DNA of 64,000 nt from Asterias rubens (GCF_902459465.1 NC_047082.1:3162001-3226000), one strand, 5' to 3'. Positions 15,001-26,594 are shown, numbered from the stretch's first letter. Notes: a model not told the origin generated them from the sequence alone. Made by a program: numbers and translations.

Positions 15001-18000
15001 TAAATTTTTAAGGTATCAGTTTAATCTCCCCTCCCTTTTGCCCAACCCTCTTAAATTTGGGTCACATTTTTTCCCCTTCCTCCCCAATAAAGTAGACCAC
15101 TAAGTCATTCAAACGAAACCCCAACATGAATTCTGAAACTGAATCTATTGTGGAATTTAAAGCCATCATTCCAAAAAAACTGGATAACTTAAGAAAATAT
15201 TTTTGATGAAAGGTTTGCTGTTATGAAAACACTCATGGTAGTTATTATGACACGCTATCATACAGTGGAAACAGCCTCCAGGCCCCTCTGAATGGGGTCC
15301 GTCAGACGGAACCAATATCTATTGTTGGATTTTGAATGGAGAGTTCCAAATAACCTCTTTATTCAAATTTAGAAACTTAATACACATGACCTCACTTTGT
15401 CAGCTTACAACTATACACACTTGCAGGGTCCAGTTTCAAGGCTCTGCAACAGGATTCTGCGCTTACCACGCCCTTTTAATCATGGGGTGTAAGCGCAGAG
15501 TTGCAATGAGTAGAGCGATCAAATTTAGACCTGTGCCTTTTGTTTAAGAATTACAGGGGTAGATTTCACAAAGAGTTAAAACTAGTCTTACTAGTTTTTA
15601 CGACTTGCAAACTTAGTTTTTAATAACCCCTAGTCCTAGTGCTACGATAAGACTATCTTTGTGAAATCGACCCGAGAAAACCCACATGCATTTCTTTTGC
15701 TCACTCCTTCAATGTAGCATCATGTCATTTCCAAATCCAATAATCACAGAATCCAAAATGAGTGGGATTCGACCTCACTATTTCCCTACTCTACAACATT
15801 ACACAGCACTATATATATTTAAAACACACACTCACAAGCCATTGTTTTTATATGGTGATCGAAGAAAGGAAACATCAATTTGTTGTTGAAAATCTCAATG
15901 CAAGATATGACATCATTGAACAATTTTCTTGTAACTCCTTTTAAAGACACTGGACACTTTTGGTAATTGTCAAAGACCAGTCTTCTCACTTGGTGTATCT
16001 CAACATATGCATAAAATAACAAACCTGTGAAAATTTGAGCTCGATTGGTCGTCGGAGTTGCGAGATAACTATGAAAGAAAAAACACCCTTGTCACACAAA
16101 GTTGTGTGCTTTCAGATGCTTGATTTCGAGACCTCAAATTCTAAACTTGAGGTCTCAAAATCAAATTCGTGGAAAATTACTTTTTTCTCGAAAACTACGT
16201 CACTTCACAGGGAGCCGTTTCTCACAATGTTTTATACTATCAACCTCTCCCCATTACTCGTTACGAAGTAAGGTTTTATGCTGATAATTATTTTGAGTAA
16301 TTACCAATAGTGTCCACTGCCTTTAAAGAAATTACCTCCCATACTCTTATATTGGCAACTAAGAGAGCACATTGAACACAAATGAATGACAGTCTGTATG
16401 CCTAACCTAATTAGCTTCTCGTGCTAATTAGTGTAATTACAAAACTATGACATTTTATGACTTGCTTAGGTGAATAGTTAAATGACAACATTCACAAAAA
16501 GTTCACTAATATTATTTAAAGGCAGAATTTTACACAAGATATTAATACTTCTGGAGTGGTTCTATATTATCGTTAAATTCTGATCATATTTTGCTGTCAC
16601 TCGACTGAACCATGATTGTACTTTTTTAAGCTAATAAGAGGAGACTAATGGTGGGGCCACACACCTGTGTAGGGCAAGCCTTTCCCCCAAATCACACCCA
16701 CTCACTGCCTTTATAACTCAACACCACACCAGCCTTTTGGGTTCAATAAGGTTCCAGTCACAATAGACACAGTGTGTACACATGAATTCATGCAGAAGAC
16801 GATAGCATTAATTCATCCAAGAATCACAGTCATTCTTTGACTTTTTTTTCAACAGACTTCATTCATCAGACTCTAGTCAATTGGTGTTTTTTGAAGGAGA
16901 AAAGCTCCACGCTGGAAGGTTTTGTTATATAGAACAGCCCTTGGTAAGGTTGTTTCCGCTCCAGAGATTTCAAATTCAGAAGTGAAAGGCAACTCCAGTG
17001 CGCCCACTTTTAGGAGGCACACCTTTTTTTTGTATTGTCAAATTCTTTAAACTTATTATCGAGGGTTCAAATTCAACTCTTAGATAACACCATGTTTGTA
17101 TGAAACATCTAAATAATTTGTCAGTGCTAAGCAATTAGATTACATGAAACGATCTTGGCTTGGCCTTGAAACAATGATTTATAATAAAAAAGATATACTC
17201 AAGAAAGGAAGCCTTGCTATAAAAAATAAAATTGGAAAAACTAAAACTCTGCAAGTGCAAACAACAAATATTGCAACAATAGAGGAGTAAACTTATTTCC
17301 CACTATAGTTCTTTTGCACATTGAATTTGTCCCTGAATAAGAAAGAAATAGAATTCCAAGCAGAATTTGTGACATTGAAGAAAGCTAATAATGGATTCCT
17401 GTAAAATTGAGCCAACTGACCACAACTTTTAATATCAGACAACCTGACATTGCCCATGGCTACAGACAGCATTCCTAGAACTGAAGGTCAGACAGAGGTC
17501 ATGAAGTAACAGTCATTGACCTTCCATTGCCATGGCACACTCAGTCCCCCAACCTGTTGTTTTAGTCTGTACAATATTGATTGAAGACAAGATACAGAAT
17601 TAAAGGGCTGTGCAAGAAGGCAAGGGAGGTAACTAATAGCACGGAGGTCAATAAGCAATGTCTCATGTAAATTTTTACATTTTGGGGATCACTTTGGTCG
17701 TATACACCTTGCATTATCGTGTTCACGAATTAGGAAGCAATTAGGAACCCCAAAACAGGTCTCAATGTTCAAAAACCTGAGAGACTTGCACAATATATTG
17801 CCTCAATGCCCCAAATGCCTCAAATGCCTCAAATGTTCCTGCACAACTTCACGAAATAGGAAGCAATTAGGAACCACTTTAACAGGTCACAATATTCAAA
17901 CACACAAGAGACTTGCACTTTTATCTATTGCCTCAGTGCCCCCCAAATGCCTAAAATGTTCCTGTACAACTTTCTACATCCCTAAAAGTATCCCCTTTAT

Positions 18001-21000
18001 GTACCCCTTCCTTATACAAGAACCAGGATATTGCCTGTAGGTACATCATCATGCATCTGTCATTGTAGGATGAACTACAGGACTAAATGGACCTGCACTA
18101 AAACAAAAAACATGTGGGATTCCACATTCACAGCACAGGTTCACAAAATTTGTAAGGCATTGGAAAATTGAAATAATTGTTCTTATGTTGTAGCTGTTAT
18201 TAGCAGACTGGCTCAGAGTCAATACCGTATGTACCGTAGACGAAAATAGTAAACACACCGGACCACCGGACAGACACTTCTTCTCATAATGACTGATAAA
18301 GCAAACTACAACAAACAAACCTTGGGACAACAATCAGATGATAATGATAATTGGCCTGTTTTGATAAAATGCCAATGGGACACCCAATAATTTTCTTTGA
18401 ATTGAAAATAAAATGTGAACATTTGAAGAAATTTGAACAGTGTGAACAGGCCTTAGTGTTTCACTTCAGTAACGGTGACTTTTAGACATGAGACATAGTA
18501 AGCCCGGACCTGAACATGAAATGCACACGGTGGAGGTAGTGAGGCATGTAGTTACCATGGAGGAAGAAAATAACTAACTCCATAGTCACACCATGGAAGA
18601 TGAACCATCACTTCCTTTACTGTAACCTGATAGTATTGATCAGCATGTTGTTACATGGAGAATGTTATCTGATTTATGAGCGATACTCAGCTGGTAACTG
18701 GCGAGTACATTATCCGTACAACGTCAACAGCATTCTCCGCTGTTAACAGTCCATCGGACAAAAAAAAGGCTTATGGCGGATTTAAATCCAGAAGTATTAC
18801 TGTCTCACAGAACATCACAAACTAACCCCAAAATTGCGTCTTTGTTAGAGCATCTATGTACGTATTCCACAGCCCTGGAATACATGGAGGCCACAGAAAC
18901 CATTGGCCTTTGATGCCCTGGTCTTGTCCTTGTTGCCCCTTCATAATTTTCCCATAGACTTTTAACAGACCTGGAATTTCACGGAGGACATGGAAGCCAT
19001 GGATTTCATTGCCCTGGTCCAGGCCTTAGTGCCCCTTCAACAATTTCCAACTGAGTTTAAAAATTTCCAATGGAAGTGCCCTTCACAAAATGAAAGTGGC
19101 CTTTCCCTTTCAAAGATGAAACTTCAGGCCTGTTCCTGAGCACCACAAAGTACCCAAATTGTGGCTTAACTATAGAACATGTACACATGCAAGTAATTGA
19201 CTTATTCTTATTATGCAATGACATGGTCAAAAAAAGAAAACAAGACTTGAAGTCCGCAAGTCCCGTTCAATGCAAGTAAAATCTCACTACAACAGCAAAT
19301 CTCCTCTCGTAGTAACCATCAACAAGACATTATCTAATTGTCCTTTCTCTATGGTCTGTTGGGTAAACCCATATTACTCCCACCGACACAGAAATGCTGC
19401 ATACACAAAGTGACCCACGTCAGTATGGATTTACTGCACACTGCAGCACTGAGTAAATTGCGCCCAATGAATGGACTCTGGAATCTTCAACGACTTAAGG
19501 ACATTGCACACCAGGGCCCCTAAGGTCACTGACTTTTGAAGTACATGTAAAACTTCTGGTTTTGTTGAAGCTCCAGTGATCCCATGGCCAACTACAACCC
19601 TCTAAAAAGCACTAACAATACTAATTGCTAGGAATGTTCAACCCCCCTGTTTATTGTTGCAAAAATATTTGTCTGCTTTTCACGCATTTTGTTTATTGAC
19701 AAATTGAGAGATTCAATTCACCAGGCCCACTTGTACTTACAGTAATTATACTTCATAGACTTGTAGAAGTCCTTGGTCAGTCAGTGATCTTTTCAATGGT
19801 AGCCTTGTTCATCACAACACAACAATTGAAAAGCCAATTTTGTTGTGTCACAAATAGAAAAACAGCGTGATTGTTTGTGTCACGTAATTCACTTTGCATT
19901 GGATTTCAAGTGAAGTATGATCCAGATTTAAAAGGAACCCCATGCAGTGTCAATCTCTTTGGTCAAAGCAAGGTTGTCACAGATAGATAAAGCCTTCAGG
20001 GGCATAGCGGATCAGCTTTTCTTTAAATGGAGTATGATTTTTTTGACAAACTAGAAAATTAACTTGACAAATCGCATTAAGGGTTTATTGCAGACACACT
20101 TTGTCCTTGTTTCACAACGAGTAAAGTGCTTTGATGTATGGGTAAAACACAAATATTATTGGTTATCACACAGGCACAAGTGGAGTTTAGAAAGAAAAAA
20201 AAGGTGCTTCAGTGTCAAATGTTCAATGAGAGCAAAGGCCGAGTTTGATATAAAGAATGTTCAAAAAAAAATCCAAAACTTGTTCAACATTTAACAATAT
20301 TTAACTGTAGAAGAATGTAAATGGAAACACAGGCCTTAAATTTCATCTTTGAGAGGGCAAGGCCATTAATCTTGAAAAGGGCACTTCCATTGGAAAAGGG
20401 GCACCAAGGCCAAGACGAGGGCACCATGGCCTCCATGAAATCCCAGGACTGTTTACATGTGTAGCAGGACTCACACTAAACAGGTGTCCACAATGCTGAC
20501 AGTCCTAAACCACAAGTTGTTTGCTTTATAAACAGTAAGTTGGCTGGATTGTAGTTAGCCTGTTGTGATGTACAACCATGTATCACTACCACAAGACTAT
20601 CCAACTGCCTTAGATAGATTGTGTAAGTGGGTGCACAGACTGTGGGTGTGTCTCCTCATGTACAAACTGGGTACAATATCTTGTACACATTTCAGGCATG
20701 GACCGGAGTTACAATGTACATGTACACGGAAGCCATAGAGGCTGTATCAACTGTTAACCCTAGGCCCAATTTTATAGCGCTGCTTAGCGGCCGATTTTGT
20801 GCTTACTGCACTTTTGGTTTGGTAAAATAGCCTACAGAGAAAAATTTAACCTGAAATGCAAGTGTCATAGTAGTATATTGTGTCCAACATACCTCAAAAT
20901 GGAATACGAAAGTGCCCTTTGCAAAATTACAACATTGGCCTTATTAATATTACCCTCCCAAACTTCCTTTTCATTCTGTAAGACAGAAGGGATGTTCTTT

Positions 21001-22220
21001 CTAGTTTTTCTCCCTCTCTACATCACTATCATTCAACTACATTGCTTGCAATCACTGTGCATGTAAACTCGTGGAACTCTGGGCTACGCAGTTATGGTTA
21101 AAAATACCTAGAATTTTACTTGCTAAAACCATTGGCTACTCCTGCATTCAACAAGAGAGCACTATATTTTATATAATCTGCCAGTTTTAGCAAAATCATC
21201 CATTGTCAACAATAATTTATATCAATTATCTATTGCTTCTGTCAGCAAACAATTTTCTTTTTAAGTCCACTGTGAATGAAGCCAACGCATTTCAAATTGG
21301 ATTCCCACATAAATAGTACCCGCCCCCTTCCCTCCATCAAACTTTAAAAATAAAACACTGTAGTTTGCTGGGAAAAGTTTCCGTATGGCGCACCAATTTT
21401 TCATTCAATATGAAATAACATAGTATCTAATTTACCTCAATGAGATAATTATTCGGAAAAGTTTCCGTATGGCGCCACCACTTTTTCATTCGATATGAAA
21501 TAATATAGTAATCTAATATACCTCATTGAGATATCCCTTTTTGTAAAAATGAGTGAAAAAGTGGTGGCGCCATACGGAAAGTTATCCAATTATTCCTTTT
21601 TGTAAAAATGAGTGAAAAAGTGGTGGCGACATACAGAAAGTTATCCCCTATGACCACTGCACTATGTGTACTACTACTACTGAGGCCAGCCAGAGTGTGA
21701 ACAATTTTATCAGACTACACCACTTTTTAGACTTGAAAATTCTTTCAAATTGTTTACGAAAATGATGAATAAATTATTCCGAACTGTGTATGATAGTTTA
21801 TAGACCTTAGGTGACAACAATGGCAACAAAATTACAGAGGCAAATCGTAAAAGTTTTAACTCAAAGTTCGGAAGTTCTCTGATAAAATATGTTATTCCAA
21901 GTTTGTACACACACACATGGCGACTTCGCACAAGGCGCGAATTGCTTTTCACTTTTTGCATGGTCGAAATGTCGTCTGCTAAATGTGTATCACATGTCAT
22001 GCATGTGCCACTATCAAAAAAGTAAAACTGCACAGGTATTTACGAGGTCTTCTGTCACAGTACAAGTATAATGACACTCTTTTCAACAACTGAGAATAAT
22101 AAATAAATCCCTGTCCTAAAATAACAAAAACATTTACAAACCTTTAGCGACATGAATGGATTGTTCAAACACAGAATCCTTCCCGTCAGCTTCCTTCCCT
22201 TTGGGGTTTTTCTCGGCCAT
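81..22220 (-). CDS. 5' part of a spectrin-superfamily gene with calponin-homology actin-binding domain (nesprin-, dystrophin- or spectraplakin-like)
   Basis: Three coding exons are visible, read right to left: 22142-22220, 12214-12275 and 81-188; the gene continues beyond position 1. Exon 1 encodes 26 residues starting MAEKNPKGKE and ends in phase 1. Exon 2 is 62 bp and carries the signature VQKRTFTKWVNAHLKK. Exon 3 is 108 bp, phase 0 at both ends, and carries DLFKDLRDGSRLIALLEVLTG. Acceptors (TTTTTCCAG, TTTTCTCAG) and donors (GTTTGT, GTGAGT, GTAAGT) are good. This is the start of a type-1 CH domain, the N-terminal half of the actin-binding tandem found in nesprins, dystrophin/utrophin, plakins, calmin and beta-spectrins. 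A 62-bp exon here is shared by several of these genes. KRTFTKW resembles nesprin-1 and LTG resembles dystrophin, so the subfamily is unresolved. The missing 3' part probably encodes CH2 and a long rod. The start is supported by in-frame splicing and the AAAATGGCC context, but alternative first exons are possible. Confidence 0.85.
345..740. mobile_element. Family D element, diverged copy D2
   Basis: The left part (345-480) matches D1 at 35308: a GGTACTTTTTG-like end, the block CCACAGATTTACA, and GTGCTGTAGTTTTT. The right part (560-720) instead matches 37085-37250, including GCCAAAAACTTGATCTAC. The end near 730 reads CCCTTTAA. It is therefore a mosaic or an older subfamily. Confidence 0.55.
2428..2447 (+). 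repeat. Homopolymer C tract (about 20 C)
   Basis: An uninterrupted run of C in the plus strand within otherwise AT-rich intron sequence. Its length may be affected by sequencing slippage. Confidence 0.9.
5610..5765. promoter_or_regulatory. CCAAT-box cluster inside intron 2 (possible cryptic promoter)
   Basis: Plus-strand motifs GACCAATCAC, GCCAATCACA and GACCAATTCA occur within 150 bp, followed by a pyrimidine tract and CTCCCCCTCCGGG near 5800. CCAAT boxes bound by NF-Y often cluster in TATA-less promoters. No linked exon was found, so the functional reading is weak. Confidence 0.25.
6427..6616. mobile_element. Inverted-repeat element P
   Basis: Begins TTATTGACCCAA and ends GTGGGTCAATA, an imperfect terminal inverted repeat. 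Inside, GGTCAATG and CATTGACC-like blocks repeat. It is CpG-richer than its surroundings. Only one copy was seen. Confidence 0.35.
10256..10403 (+). repeat. Two-copy tandem repeat, period about 74 bp
   Basis: The block GATGTACCATCCCTTTGTGA followed by TATGTTTCTT occurs at 10256 and again at 10330. Each is followed by a diverged AATGAATGTACT..TTCCA segment, and a further partial unit begins near 10141. Confidence 0.7.
11828..12080. mobile_element. Family L element L1 with internal hexamer array
   Basis: Flanked by TTAA at 11828-11831 and 12077-12080. The termini are inverted: AACCTGGTTCATACTTCC on the left and GGAAGTGTGAACCAGG on the right. The right arm contains a tandem array based on GCATTC/GCATAC at about 11970-12050. 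The family recurs at 31878 and 48174, where the hexamer array is much shorter. Confidence 0.75.
12545..12843. mobile_element. Family F palindromic elements F1 (two adjacent units)
   Basis: The second unit (12649-12843) begins CCCAATTTCATAGAGCTGCT and ends AGCAGCTCGATAAAATTGGG, so it is an inverted repeat. A truncated unit abuts on the left (GCTATTATGAAATTGAGCCC). The core shares GATACCAGTG..GGTAACC with the copy at 35032. Confidence 0.7.
13901..14287. mobile_element. Family A element A1, full length
   Basis: TTAA flanks both ends. Terminal inverted repeats read AAAGGCAGTGGACACTATTG on the left and CAATAGTGTCCACTGCCTTT on the right. The interior has a hairpin built on GAGACCTCAAG..GAGGTCTC. 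It is non-coding, about 387 bp including TTAA. The TTAA target and lack of a transposase suggest a piggyBac-type non-autonomous element; that assignment is inference. Confidence 0.85.
14710..14835 (+). mobile_element. tRNA-derived SINE-like repeat I1
   Basis: Contains the B-box-like GGGTTCGAACCCGGGTAATA, then TGTGATTTTTTCACAGAACT and a tail with CACACATCGGTGTAAGGGTA. Similar copies occur at 33720-33850 and 53262-53365. It has no complete cloverleaf, so it is not a functional tRNA. Confidence 0.65.
15556..15680. mobile_element. Family V inverted-repeat element V1
   Basis: Left end GATTTCACAAAGAGTTAAAA and right end TATCTTTGTGAAATCGACC are inverted. The interior carries repeats of ACTAGTCTTACTAG/CTAGTCCTAG. 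Related copies are near 30955, 35227, 39600 and 63119. Confidence 0.7.
15941..16326. mobile_element. Family A element A2, full length
   Basis: TTAA at both ends, left terminus AAAGACACTGGACACTTTTG, right terminus CAATAGTGTCCACTGCCTTT. Same internal order as A1 with about 10-15% visible divergence. Confidence 0.85.
18880..19125 (-). repeat. Diffuse repeat J (two partial units)
   Basis: Minus-strand blocks match the recurrent string of GGAATTTCATCTTTGA, AAAGGGCACTTCCATTGG and GGGGCACCAAGGCC-like segments. Other copies lie at 8500-8665, 20340-20450, 31266-31345, 39028-39180, 46441-46530, 48906-49045 and 56680-56840. No termini or coding capacity recognised. Confidence 0.6.
21371..21646. mobile_element. 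Family E element split by a second E element (self-nested pair)
   Basis: The left half (from GGGAAAAGTTTCCGTATGGC to about 21446) and right half (about 21595 to CAGAAAGTTATCC) are parts of one palindromic element. They are separated by a complete inner copy at 21454-21587, which is flanked by a 7-bp duplication AATTATT. The inner copy has termini CGGAAAAGTTTCCGTATGGC and GCCATACGGAAAGTTATCC. Confidence 0.8.
21454..21587. mobile_element. Inner family E element with target-site duplication
   Basis: A 134-bp palindromic element whose arms pair over GTTTCCGTATGGCGCCACCA and the following CTTTTTCATT. AATTATT occurs immediately on both sides (21447-21453 and 21588-21594). No coding capacity. The duplication length fits hAT-like transposition (normally 8 bp), but the superfamily is not proven. 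Confidence 0.8.
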
Positions 22221-24040
22221 TTTGAAAAGTGGTAAACAATCACTCGGAACACCAGCGGCCCGACGACGAAGGCATATCACTTCACAGACTTTATTTTCTC
22301 TAGTTTGAAACTCAAAACTAGAAAACTTTCTTTTCTTTCGTAACCCGATACAGGGCTCAGCCGTTCACAAACCTTCGAAAAGGTTTTGCTGAATGAACGA
22401 ACAACCCCCGTCTCGAGTAAATAGTCGAGATGACTTGCCCCCACGGTAGTCAACACTCGTCTATGCATGCACCGGTGTCATATCAGCACACACACCACCA
22501 ACATGAATCGATGCACACACACACCCCAAGCACTGGTTTGTTGAAAAAGTTTCCACAATTGGCTGTCGGATTTACCATTATTCATCCGTCACTAGGCTCC
22601 AATGACTTTGACGATTACCATAAACTATTGTTGACGGGGGTTGGGCCTATTCATGTCTGTCCCAGGGAAGGCATGAAATGGCAAGCTCAAACAGCTCCAC
22701 CAAAACACGTAACGGGTGGTTGCATACCACCGGTTGTTGCACGTACGGCGGTGTTTAGGAGCTGTCAGTGGGTACGGTGTGGGGTCAAGGGGTTACGGGT
22801 TTTGGGTTTACTGAGTGTGTCTAGTCGTATCGGGGGGGGGGGGTATTCTAGGCCTATTATTACCATGTTTCCACCATGGTTCTTCCTTAGTAGTACTTAC
22901 CGGCAACTTGCAGAACAACACGGTCTGCAAGATTTGTCACCTCAACAAACCAGCGGTGGTTGCCATCGTTTCTCCCCTGCCTCGCCAAGACGTCTGAAAT
23001 GGACATCCGGGTACCATTGCTATTGAAGTCCATTCTTGTGTCTTCTCGAGTTCTTGGGCTCGTACTCCTCCAATACGAAATGGAATCATAGAAATATTGT
23101 TTTAAACATTATTCACTATAATCCAGGGTTCAGAGACCTCCGTGGCCTATTTTTAGGAAAACTTGATCAAATTATCAATATCAGCAATTCAAATGCAGAT
23201 TTTGCCTCAATTACGCGACCCTGAACTCAAGTGCCTCTGACTGATGTAAGGCCAACGCAAGTGGTTATGGACTTGCACGGACTCGGGCAAAAAAATTCCT
23301 CCATGGAATGACGCAAACACTTGCCCACCATAGTCATCATAACAATGCTATGTGCCCAACCCAGTAAATAGTTGCATGTGTTTTTGCACAAAACGAGCTC
23401 AAGTTGCTGGAAACTGGAAATACTATGAAAAAAACACCTGTTGATCTTGATCGCACTGTCAACCACAACTACCACAAACATGCAGTAGTAGACTTTGAAC
23501 GGTAGTACACAGTGACAACAATCAAAAGCGCTGATATTTTAAAGAATAGGCCTATCGGTCAGAGATATATGATGTGTTTTTTATTCTACCGTAGGCTTAG
23601 ATCGCATTTTGATATTCACTTGCATTTTGTTCAAATTTGTCACAGTGCATAAAAAAAGATTGAATGTATTCTGGGCATCCCGCATCTCAAAAATTTCAAT
23701 GCTCAATCGAGCGTTGTCGATCTTTTATAAAATGATAACAAATTATATTTAATAAACCCACAACATAAGAGACTGGCCGGTGTATAGGCGAGCAGGCGTC
23801 ATCCAGGAGCGTTTCGGTGAATGGAGCGATCCAGGGGTGCGAGAGGGCATTCCAGGGGGGCACAGGGAGGCAGGTTGTGCGGTCGGATCGATTCTTTTTT
23901 TGTAAGTGGATAAACTCTCAAATCAGACTCATGGGAAAGTTCGAGAGAATAATGAACTTTCGTTTTATTAACCATGAGAGGTTTGCGGTTTAACACTATA
24001 TGTAAATTTCTCATTTGGTTCTGGAAAAAAAGGTGGTTAA

Positions 24041-24084
24041 CAACTCGACGTTTCGATCAGTATGCTCTGATCGTCTTCAGCAGG
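24041..24084 (-). repeat. Conserved hairpin with CTGAAGA..GAAAC (hammerhead-like, possible Penelope-type remnant)
   Basis: On the minus strand, CTGAAGA is followed by the stem CGATCAG/CTGATCG around AGCATA, then AAACGTCGAG. The order CTGANGA-stem-GAAA resembles a hammerhead ribozyme core, which occurs in Penelope-like elements. The base expected as G12 is used in the stem here, so the fit is imperfect. A related inverted pair lies at 38915-38995. Confidence 0.35.
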
Positions 24085-24458
24085 ACTCAGTGTTGCCGGA
24101 TGCCTTCCTACTTGGCTCAGTGGTGTCAAGTAACTTGGCTAAAAAGACTTTATTTTCTCGCTCAGAGCGCCTTACCGACTCGCATACCAAGGCGCTTAAT
24201 TCGTTCGATCACTGTTCAACACTTTCTATTCTATTCATTTGTTTGATCCATTTTGTGATCGATACATCCTCATCCAAACAGATCGTTGCTTGCAAATTGC
24301 GGGTAGGCTCAGTTAACATTGGCATTGATCATCCTTAATTAGGTTGAAATTTTGAAGATGATTTTCTGGAAGGAAACACTACCCAGAGACTCTGTCCCCT
24401 CCTATGGAGAACTGTGTACAAACTTCTTCTGATAGCGCCCTCTTCTGATTCATCCTCC

Positions 24459-24839
24459 TTAGAGGCAGTGGACACTATTGGTAATTACTCAAAATAATTA
24501 TTAGCATAAAACCTTATTCGGTAACGAATAATAGGTTGATAGTATAAAACACTGCGAGAAATGGTTCCCTCTGAAGTAACAAACTTTTCGAGAAAGAAGT
24601 AATTTTCCACGAATTTGATTTCGAGATCTCAGGTTTAGAATTTGAGGTCTCGAAAACAAGCATCTGAAAGCATACAACTTCGTGTGACAATGGTGTTTTT
24701 TTCTTTCATTATTATCTCGCAACTTCGACAACCAATTGAGCTCAAATTTTCACAGGTTTGTTATTTTATGCATATGTTGAGATACACCAAGTGAGAAGAC
24801 TTGTCTTTGACATTTACCAATAGTGTCCAGTGTCTTTAA
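24459..24839. mobile_element. Family A element A3
   Basis: Opposite orientation to A1. Left end AGAGGCAGTGGACACTATTG, right end CAATAGTGTCCAGTGTCTTT then TTAA. The left flank reads CTTAGA, so its TTAA is mutated. Confidence 0.8.
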
Positions 24840-25868
24840 GCCCATGTAAATCTCACATAAGGGGACAGAATCTCTAGTGGAGACAGATTCCCATATGGCA
24901 CCTGCATCTCGTGATGATGTGCGGCACAAAACAATAATAAAGGCTGAAGTTTTGTGTTCAGCCTGAAATCAATAGTTAAAGATGCTATGTCAGATTTTTG
25001 GCCGATTTGACCCCAAAATTTTTATTTAAAATTCAATAGGTATTTTGATGGGGGTCGAGAAAGTTACAAGCTTTCATTTGAGCCATTGCTCGAAAAAGTC
25101 CGCCAATTATTAGTAGCAGGATCCCGACAATATATCACGAGACCAATTCTTATGTGTTTATAAGAAATGTTTTAAAATTTTACCATGGTTCCTGACCATT
25201 AAAAGTAAAAGTTAAACTATTTTTCGTTAGAGCGGGTGATACTCGTTGAAATACAATTCACTCAAAAAAATCTAATTTTTAATGTTTGGGGCCAAAAATC
25301 TTTAAGTTTCGATTGTTGAATGGTGATTTTTGTTGTTGACAAATGTTTGTTTTTGTAGACTGCGTTTTTTAGTTTATCTTTTGATCTCAAAACCCAACAG
25401 CGCCATCATGTGTCAATATTCTGGAACGTGATTTCACTTTTGCATAATAAGGCCTCCTGCAAGTCCCTGTCACAAAATATTCCAACGCGGCCGTGTGTGC
25501 ATGCAATGACGGTCGTAATGACTATATTTGTCTATAATAATGAGCAACATTACACATCATTATTTCGGGTATCATTAATTTATTAATTGTATGCAAAGCA
25601 GTTTAAATATAATCGTCTTGTTGCAATTTGACAAGCCTTTAGTACACATGGTTAACAATAATATAACTGTTCAAAATCGTTCTCGGATATTCAACAACAA
25701 CGAAATCATTAATTCTTTCGGAAAAGTAAAAGAGCCACTTTATAATGGGCTCTTAATGTTGTTGCTGCCATTTTCTAATCAACGATCAACTGCTGAGAGT
25801 GAACGGATTTGACAAACCGTTGCTTCGTGAAACTTCAATAGTCTGGCAGTTTAAAATGCACCGTGCAT

Positions 25869-25903
25869 GACGCCATTTTTGGAAATAGCATTGCAAAATG
25901 GCT
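25869..25903. promoter_or_regulatory. Pair of YY1-like sites, candidate promoter
   Basis: CGCCATTTTT (25871-25880) is the reverse complement of an AAAATGGCG-type YY1 site, and GCAAAATGGCTGACG (about 25893-25907) is a forward one. Similar AAAATGGC contexts surround the start codons of the CH-domain gene and RNF146 in this window. The ATG here opens only an 11-codon frame, so no protein is claimed. Confidence 0.3.
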
Positions 25904-26594
25904 GACGGTTTTGCAGTAATTGAAAATGTTTAGTTCAAATGCAGCTTTCACTTTCTTTTTAATGACGATGAACAAACAATTCTCAACAAAAAGACATTAA
26001 CAAACTCGACACCCGAACAGTCATAAATAATTTCCGTACGTTCGGACTCGATGCGCCAAAGGTGCTCTGCGATGTTATTACTAGTTAACAAATTTGCATA
26101 TACTGCAGTCAGGGTACCACTCAAAGCCACATTTCATGCATTTTGCTTCATACTAGGTTGAGTGACTATTCTCATTATCCTATTTTTTGTTCACCCCGAG
26201 AAAAGGTCGGCATTGAAAGTGTGAAACCCAACCCTTGATTCTCCTACACCTCAAAACACAATTTCTATTTTCAGACCTCTGAACGGGGTTATGAACGGGG
26301 TTATGGTGTTAAACTTTCCGCGTGGCTGACAAATTATTCGAATTTTGCGACGTGACATTGGCGGTTCATTTGTGATTCGCTAACCGTGTCCCAAGGGGTT
26401 AGGATTTGCGTCTATTATGTTTTATCCTTGGACGAGTACGTGGAACTTCGTGAAAAAGATTAGCACAATGCTTCAAACAAAATGGGCGGAAAATGTTAAG
26501 CGATACATTCACCCATTAATATGTGCAAATTGCTTACAGAGGTTGCGTAGGCCTATCAGACTGGTACATTATGCAGCATGCGCATGCCTGTAGG

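Larger units (their letters stand above)
12276..22141. other. Intron 1 of the CH-domain gene (about 10 kb)
   Basis: Contains F1 palindromic elements, two full-length family A elements (A1, A2), SINE I1, an inverted-repeat fragment V1 (15556-15680), diffuse repeats J, and the self-nested element pair E. No conserved coding exon was recognised. Open frames at 13643-13990, 14050-14271 and 16035-16271 lie wholly or partly in family A elements. Confidence 0.7.

Noticed and set aside
22430-23026. Open frame of 198 codons on the plus strand, divergent from the CH-domain gene
   Set aside because: No recognisable domain, low-complexity His/Thr start, a poly-G run inside, and no splice or poly(A) support. 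Probably chance in GC-richer promoter DNA.
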